Shown: positions 20,772 to 24,420 of the stretch, in pieces | Numbering within the stretch: position 1 is the stretch's first letter | How the letters are laid out: the number at the start of each line of letters is the position of its first letter | NCBI GenBank assembly: GCA_964449305.1 | Contig: CAYUYM010000028.1 | Location: forward strand, 1-24,420 | DNA length: 24,420 bases | Direction of reading: 5' to 3' | Source: CAYUYM01 sp964449305 | GTDB lineage: Bacteria > Bacteroidota > Ignavibacteria > SZUA-365 > CAYQST01 | Notes under the pieces: model-generated | What the model saw: only the letters and a program-made list of their open reading frames with translations | Databases searched by the model: none | What the model was told of the DNA's origin: nothing | Translations under genes and position numbers: made by a program

Positions 20772-22728
20772 GGGACACGAAGCGACCCTCGTGGTGCAGA
20801 GTCACACCGTTGAGTGCCGTGCAATCGGCCGTGTAGAACATGGGACCGGGAGGAAGCCCGTCGACCGGTATCCACGTGACACCGTCATGGATGTCGAAGG
20901 CGTCATTCTTCAGCCGCCTGCCCGTCACATCGAACACGGCCAGCCGCACGAAGCCGTCCACGTTGGATCGGATCTCCACCCCGGGCCTTCCGCTCGACGA
21001 CCGGGTGATGAAGGAGAAGCGAAGCACGGTCTGCGCAGCCGTCGGAACCTGCACATCCTTCCAGCTTCGGGAGATGACGAGAAGCCAGTCATCCTTCGTT
21101 GGTGGGGTGAAGATGAGCGAGTCGATGGCCCGGCGCGAGATCGTGTCGACGGGATCGGTATACGAGCCGGTGACAGGATTGAGCCAGCGATGGGAGACGG
21201 CATTGTTGAAGCGCGACACATCAATGGCAACGGGTTTCGCCTTGACGGGGAACCAGGCGAGGAGGACGCTGTCGGCTTCGCTGATGGCGATGTGATCGCT
21301 GTCCGACTGGCAGGAAACAAGTTCGGGTCGTGGGACGAAACGGTACCAGTGGTATTGCTGGCAGATGGATTTCAGCAGGGCGATGTGATCGTAGCTGTCC
21401 ATGGTCCAGGCCTGTTCCACCGGGAAGCGTGGCCAGAGGAACGGCTCATGTCCGGTGACGTACCATTGCCAGACGCCGTTGGCGCCATGGGTGATTCCGA
21501 CGATCGCTCCCGAGAGCACGCTTTTCCAACTGGCATCGCGCACATGCTCAGGCCGCAGGCGAAAGGAGTTCGGCTTGGTGGTGTCGCGTGCCGAGAAGGT
21601 GGTGAAGAGATCCTCATAGTTGCATTCCGCATTGAGCACGGGCTTGGGCGGATTGAGGCGGTAGCCCTCGAGGCCGAGGCGCCAATGGTTGGGTGTCAAC
21701 GCATCGTGTGAGGACTGGTACATGTGGAAGTCCAGCCAGGTGGCGGTGCTGTCGAAGAAATGGAACGAGGCCTCGCCACCGATGGGGTGGATGGTGACGA
21801 GATGTCGCGCGCCCGTGGCCGTGTGGAGCATGCGTCCGACGCCGGTCCAGTACGTCTGATGCCGGGGATAAGGATATTGGCCGTCGGCGGTGGTGATCCA
21901 GATGACATTGTGCCCCGCATAGCGCGCACCGACATAGCGTGCCAGTTCCACGCCCTCCTCGTACGTCAGAAGGCGCCCCAGCGTCGAATCGCCGTTGGCG
22001 GTGGTGAAGAAATTCCAATTGGGGACCAACGCCACGGCGATGCCGGAATCGTTCATGAGGGTGATGATGGAATCCATCCAGGCGTAGTAGCCAGGATTGG
22101 GGATGAACGCATCGCGGTCCTTGAAGGAATCACCCGAGTGCCAGGAGTCCACGCCGTGCCCGCCGACCTGGAGATGCGACATGGTGCACATCTGAACGAC
22201 ATTGTACCCCTTGCGGCGCAGCTGCGACGCATATCCGCGCACCTGCCACCACTCGGCGTTATGCGTCATCTCCCATGCCGTGTCGCCAAGGTAGAAGAAC
22301 GGATCCCCGTTCGCATACGTGAGATGGCGTTTGTTGTCCGACACCTTGAGCCAGCCCAGGCGGCGGAACTCATCGTTGCCTTCATAGGGAACGACGGTGA
22401 TCGAACCGGATCTGCCGTGAATGCTGATGTTTGTGGAATCGTTGCAGGTGATGCGCCATGTCCACACGCCAGGGATGTCCGGTGAATAGCGCACCCTGTA
22501 TGTTCTGCCTCCATCCCAGAAGCCGTGCACCTGATCGACAGTCCCCCGGGGCGAGGTCCAGGTGCAGATGATGACAAGATCCCGCTGTGGAGAGGGATAG
22601 GAGCGCGAGCTGGTCAGGGAGATCTCGGCCGGCATGTTGGTCTGGACCGTCTGAGCCACGCTGTTCGACAATGGCATGAACATCGATGCAACGATCATGG
22701 CGCAACCCACCACGGTTGCCGGCCTCAT
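20761..22728 (-). CDS. Secreted DUF4038 (GH140-like) glycoside hydrolase with a T9SS-type sorting domain
   Basis: The 655-residue protein has a signal peptide (cleavage after about residue 25, NSVAQ), a DUF5060-like N-terminal beta domain (about 30-120, YRVRYSPDIPGVWTWRIT), and a DUF4038 TIM-barrel region (about 125-480). The barrel includes FFYLGDTAWEMTHNAEWW, GHNVIWITTADGQYPY, and PVLNAECNYED, whose Glu is a candidate catalytic residue. A domain like the putative collagen-binding domain follows (about 480-565), then an end resembling the type IX secretion sorting domain (VRLAVFDVTGRRL ... DGLPPGPMFY ... GRFVSPGR). The best-known relatives (GH140) cut apiose-containing pectin, but the substrate here is unknown. 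ATG 22728 has GGAGGG upstream. It follows the DUF3788-like gene by 31 bases and probably shares its transcript with purC. The domain calls are strong; the sorting domain is moderately sure. Confidence 0.85.
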   Translation of the reverse strand: MRPATVVGCAMIVASMFMPLSNSVAQTVQTNMPAEISLTSSRSYPSPQRDLVIICTWTSPRGTVDQVHGFWDGGRTYRVRYSPDIPGVWTWRITCNDSTNISIHGRSGSITVVPYEGNDEFRRLGWLKVSDNKRHLTYANGDPFFYLGDTAWEMTHNAEWWQVRGYASQLRRKGYNVVQMCTMSHLQVGGHGVDSWHSGDSFKDRDAFIPNPGYYAWMDSIITLMNDSGIAVALVPNWNFFTTANGDSTLGRLLTYEEGVELARYVGARYAGHNVIWITTADGQYPYPRHQTYWTGVGRMLHTATGARHLVTIHPIGGEASFHFFDSTATWLDFHMYQSSHDALTPNHWRLGLEGYRLNPPKPVLNAECNYEDLFTTFSARDTTKPNSFRLRPEHVRDASWKSVLSGAIVGITHGANGVWQWYVTGHEPFLWPRFPVEQAWTMDSYDHIALLKSICQQYHWYRFVPRPELVSCQSDSDHIAISEADSVLLAWFPVKAKPVAIDVSRFNNAVSHRWLNPVTGSYTDPVDTISRRAIDSLIFTPPTKDDWLLVISRSWKDVQVPTAAQTVLRFSFITRSSSGRPGVEIRSNVDGFVRLAVFDVTGRRLKNDAFDIHDGVTWIPVDGLPPGPMFYTADCTALNGVTLHHEGRFVSPGR

Positions 22729-22759
22729 GGAACCCTCCACAGGTGAAACGGAACGAGAT

Positions 22760-23329
22760 TCAGGAGTGCTTCTTCGCTGGTGTCTTCTCGCGGATGTCCT
22801 CGAGTTTCATTCGGATCACGCGCAGCATCGCATCCACCTCGGCCTTGGTCTTGATGTGAAACGTGAGCCATTTGACGCCCGGAGAGAGTTTGAATTTTGT
22901 GTCGAAGAGACCGCGGAATTTGGGCGTGAGTTCATGGATGGAGACGAAATCCGCCTCCTTCTTGAGGGGGATGGAGATGGAGACGGTGAAGTAGCTTTTG
23001 TAGAAATGGAGGATGCAGGCCACACGGCCGCGATAGGATGCGCGGTAACCCCAGCCTTCCATTGCATCGTACCAGTGCATGTCCCAGTTGAGACGCTCGG
23101 TGAAGAGCAGGTCCATGCGTTCCTCGAGTTCCTTGAGTTGGAAGGAGGCGGTGACCCCGAGGAGCAGGTCGATTTCTGCGCGGGAGGGTGCGTGTTTGTG
23201 ATCGTTGAATGGGAGTTTCGGTATGTCGGCCGGGCGTGCCGTGGTATCGGGCGCTGAGTCGTCACTCCGTTGCACCCCGCGTTCGGGTGATGAGGAAACG
23301 GTGGTGGTGGTGTCCTTGTCGCTGGTCAT
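22760..23329 (-). CDS. DUF3788-like hypothetical protein
   Basis: The 189-residue protein has a disordered N-terminus rich in Ser, Thr, Asp and Pro (about 1-50). A compact domain follows (about 55-180) with WDMHWYDAMEGWGYRASYRGRVACILHFYKSYFTVSISI and PGVKWLTFHIKTKAEVDAMLRVIRMKLEDI. This resembles DUF3788 proteins of Bacteroidota, which are small cytoplasmic proteins of unknown function. No signal peptide or membrane segment is seen. It begins 9 bases after purC and ends 31 bases before the glycosidase, so all three are likely co-transcribed. ATG 23329 is the only clear start. The family match is from memory of the pattern, so it is moderate. Confidence 0.72.
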   Translation of the reverse strand: MTSDKDTTTTVSSSPERGVQRSDDSAPDTTARPADIPKLPFNDHKHAPSRAEIDLLLGVTASFQLKELEERMDLLFTERLNWDMHWYDAMEGWGYRASYRGRVACILHFYKSYFTVSISIPLKKEADFVSIHELTPKFRGLFDTKFKLSPGVKWLTFHIKTKAEVDAMLRVIRMKLEDIREKTPAKKHS

Positions 23330-23338
23330 GCCTGGTCC

Positions 23339-24229
23339 TTACCTGAGTGAAGCGCCCGTGAGCAGGCGGTAGGCTTCGAGGTATTTGTCGGTGGTGCGAT
23401 CGATGATGTCCTGCGGGAGGGGCGGGGCAGGCGGTTGTTTGTTCCAGCCGATGCTGGTGAGGTAGTCGCGCACGAACTGCTTGTCGAAGCTGGGCTGGGC
23501 CTTGCCAGGGGCGTAGCCCATCACGGGCCAGAAGCGTGAGGAGTCGGGTGTGAGCACCTCGTCGATGAGGATGACATCGTTGCCATCGAAGCCGAACTCG
23601 AACTTGGTGTCGGCGATGATGATGCCCTTCTCGAAGGCGGCATCACGGGCGCGGGTGTAGATGGCGAGGCTCAATTCGCGGACGCGTTCCGCCACCTCGC
23701 GGCCGACGATGTTCGCGGCCTGCTCGAAGGAGATGTTCTCGTCGTGTGCGCCGATCTCGGCCTTGGTGGACGGGGTGAAGAGTGGTTCCGGGAGGCGCGA
23801 ACCATCGACGAGGCCGTCAGGCAGGGGGATGCCGCACACCGTGCCGGACGCCTGGTATTCCTTGAGTCCCGAGCCGGTGAGGTAGCCCCGGACGATGGCC
23901 TCGATCATGACGGGCTGCGTTTTCTTCACGAGCATGGAGCGGCCCTGCAGTTCGGCGGCATAGGGAGTGCAGGCGGCGGGATAGTCAATGATGCGCGTAC
24001 TGACGAGGTGATGGCGCGTGATGGGATCGAGCAGTTCGAACCAGAACTCGGACATGGCCGTGAGCACGGCGCCCTTCATCGGTATGGGATCAGGCAGGAC
24101 GACGTCGAACGCCGAGAGACGGTCGGTGGCGACAAAAAGCAGGTGATCACCGACATCATACACATCGCGGACCTTGCCGCGGCGAAAGAGCGTTAGATCA
24201 GGAAAATCTGTGGTCAGGAGGGGTCTCAT
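23339..24229 (-). CDS. purC: Phosphoribosylaminoimidazole-succinocarboxamide (SAICAR) synthase
   Basis: PurC adds aspartate to CAIR using ATP in de novo purine synthesis in the cytoplasm. The 296-residue protein belongs to the longer, yeast-like form. It has the ATP-binding RRGKVRDVYDVGDHLLFVATDRLSAFDVVLPDPIP, VEAIVRGYLTGSGLKEYQ-type region (read here as IEAIVRGYLTGSG), STKAEIGAHDENIS, and the C-terminal signature LIDEVLTPDSSRFWP. I chose ATG 24229 (MRPLLTTDFPD); ATG 24244 (MIGTAMRP) is in frame and equally possible, and neither has a Shine-Dalgarno. A predicted promoter lies at 24262-24292. Nine bases separate it from the DUF3788-like gene downstream. Identity is certain. Confidence 0.97.
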   Translation of the reverse strand: MRPLLTTDFPDLTLFRRGKVRDVYDVGDHLLFVATDRLSAFDVVLPDPIPMKGAVLTAMSEFWFELLDPITRHHLVSTRIIDYPAACTPYAAELQGRSMLVKKTQPVMIEAIVRGYLTGSGLKEYQASGTVCGIPLPDGLVDGSRLPEPLFTPSTKAEIGAHDENISFEQAANIVGREVAERVRELSLAIYTRARDAAFEKGIIIADTKFEFGFDGNDVILIDEVLTPDSSRFWPVMGYAPGKAQPSFDKQFVRDYLTSIGWNKQPPAPPLPQDIIDRTTDKYLEAYRLLTGASLR

Positions 24230-24261
24230 GGCAGTGCCGATCATGGTGAAGAAGGACAACA

Positions 24262-24292
24262 CAAATGTACGGTGTGGCGGATGTCGCAGCAA
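24262..24292 (-). promoter_or_regulatory. Predicted purC promoter, Bacteroidota type
   Basis: On the minus strand TTG (24292-24290), exactly 20 bases, then TACATTTG (24269-24262), an exact fit to TAnnTTTG. It lies between the upstream terminator and purC, as expected. Confidence 0.65.
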
Positions 24293-24321
24293 GGGCCCGA
24301 AACCCCTGCATCCCCAGAACG

Positions 24322-24351
24322 AAAAAACGGCGAGGCAGTGCCTCGCCGTTT
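24322..24351 (-). terminator. Rho-independent terminator of the gene at the right edge
   Basis: Perfect twelve-pair stem AAACGGCGAGGC / GCCTCGCCGTTT with a three-base loop; on the minus strand six T follow. It lies about 25 bases past the stop of the partial gene at 24377. Confidence 0.88.
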
Positions 24352-24376
24352 CACGCCGAACCTCGGGGGATTCAGA

Positions 24377-24420
24377 TCAGTTGTAAGCGGCGGTGACGTC
24401 GAAGGAGCCGTTGTAGAGGC
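24377..24420 (-). CDS. C-terminal end of an unidentified protein, cut by window edge
   Basis: Reading the minus strand gives LYNGSFDVTAAYN and a TGA stop at 24379-24377. Only 13 residues plus the stop are visible. The stop followed by a strong terminator supports a real gene end. The alternating polar/aromatic pattern would fit the last strand of a beta protein, but nothing firmer can be said. Confidence 0.5.
   Translation of the reverse strand, partial: LYNGSFDVTAAYN

Noticed and set aside
1..24420. CRISPR array, tRNA, rRNA, insertion sequence or prophage genes
   Set aside because: No regularly spaced repeats, cloverleaf-like segments, transposase motifs or phage genes were seen by eye. 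A tRNAscan or profile search was not run.

Overview
The window looks like chromosomal backbone from a moderately GC-rich bacterium of the FCB (Bacteroidota/Chlorobi-like) superphylum. The clues are a candidate type IX secretion C-terminal domain on a secreted glycosidase, a FadL-like barrel, a stand-alone LytR_C protein beside rsfS, SpmA/SpmB in a non-sporulation context, and several intergenic regions with a Bacteroidota-style promoter (TTG, about 20 bases, TAnnTTTG). Assignment below that level (a Chlorobi/Ignavibacteria/Kapabacteria-type lineage is plausible) is inference. I saw no mobile element, CRISPR array, tRNA or rRNA.

Layout. Positions 1-5412 (minus): methylmalonyl-CoA mutase (large subunit cut by the window edge, small subunit overlapping it by one base), glutamate racemase murI, and dnaA. 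The dnaA gene is flanked by DnaA-box-like sequences, including one perfect box on each side, so the origin may lie here. Positions 5839-9013 (plus): a small exported protein with its own promoter and terminator, then a LytR_C membrane protein, the ribosome silencing factor rsfS and argS. Positions 9014-12271 (minus): a beta-barrel-like protein with a Gly/Asn-rich segment, two small exported proteins with EF-hand-like calcium loops, and the radical SAM enzyme AmrS. Positions 12380-20745 (plus): glycogen synthase, then a tight lipoprotein / FadL-like barrel / rpiB chain, then a large lipoprotein amidase followed by spmA and spmB. Positions 20761-24229 (minus): purC, a DUF3788-like protein and a DUF4038-type (GH140-like) glycosidase, probably one transcript. 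A terminator and the last residues of another minus-strand gene lie at the right edge.

The genes are mainly housekeeping: propionate/methylmalonate metabolism, wall precursor supply and remodelling, replication initiation, translation, purine and pentose metabolism, and glycogen storage. Envelope genes of less certain role lie between them. The most interesting points are a probable degenerate second amidase domain inside the wall amidase, the EF-hand/barrel operon, an inserted exported-looking segment in SpmA, and nested palindromes in the amrS-glgA divergent promoter region. No wholly new multi-gene system is proven; the EF-hand/barrel operon is the best candidate for an undescribed one.
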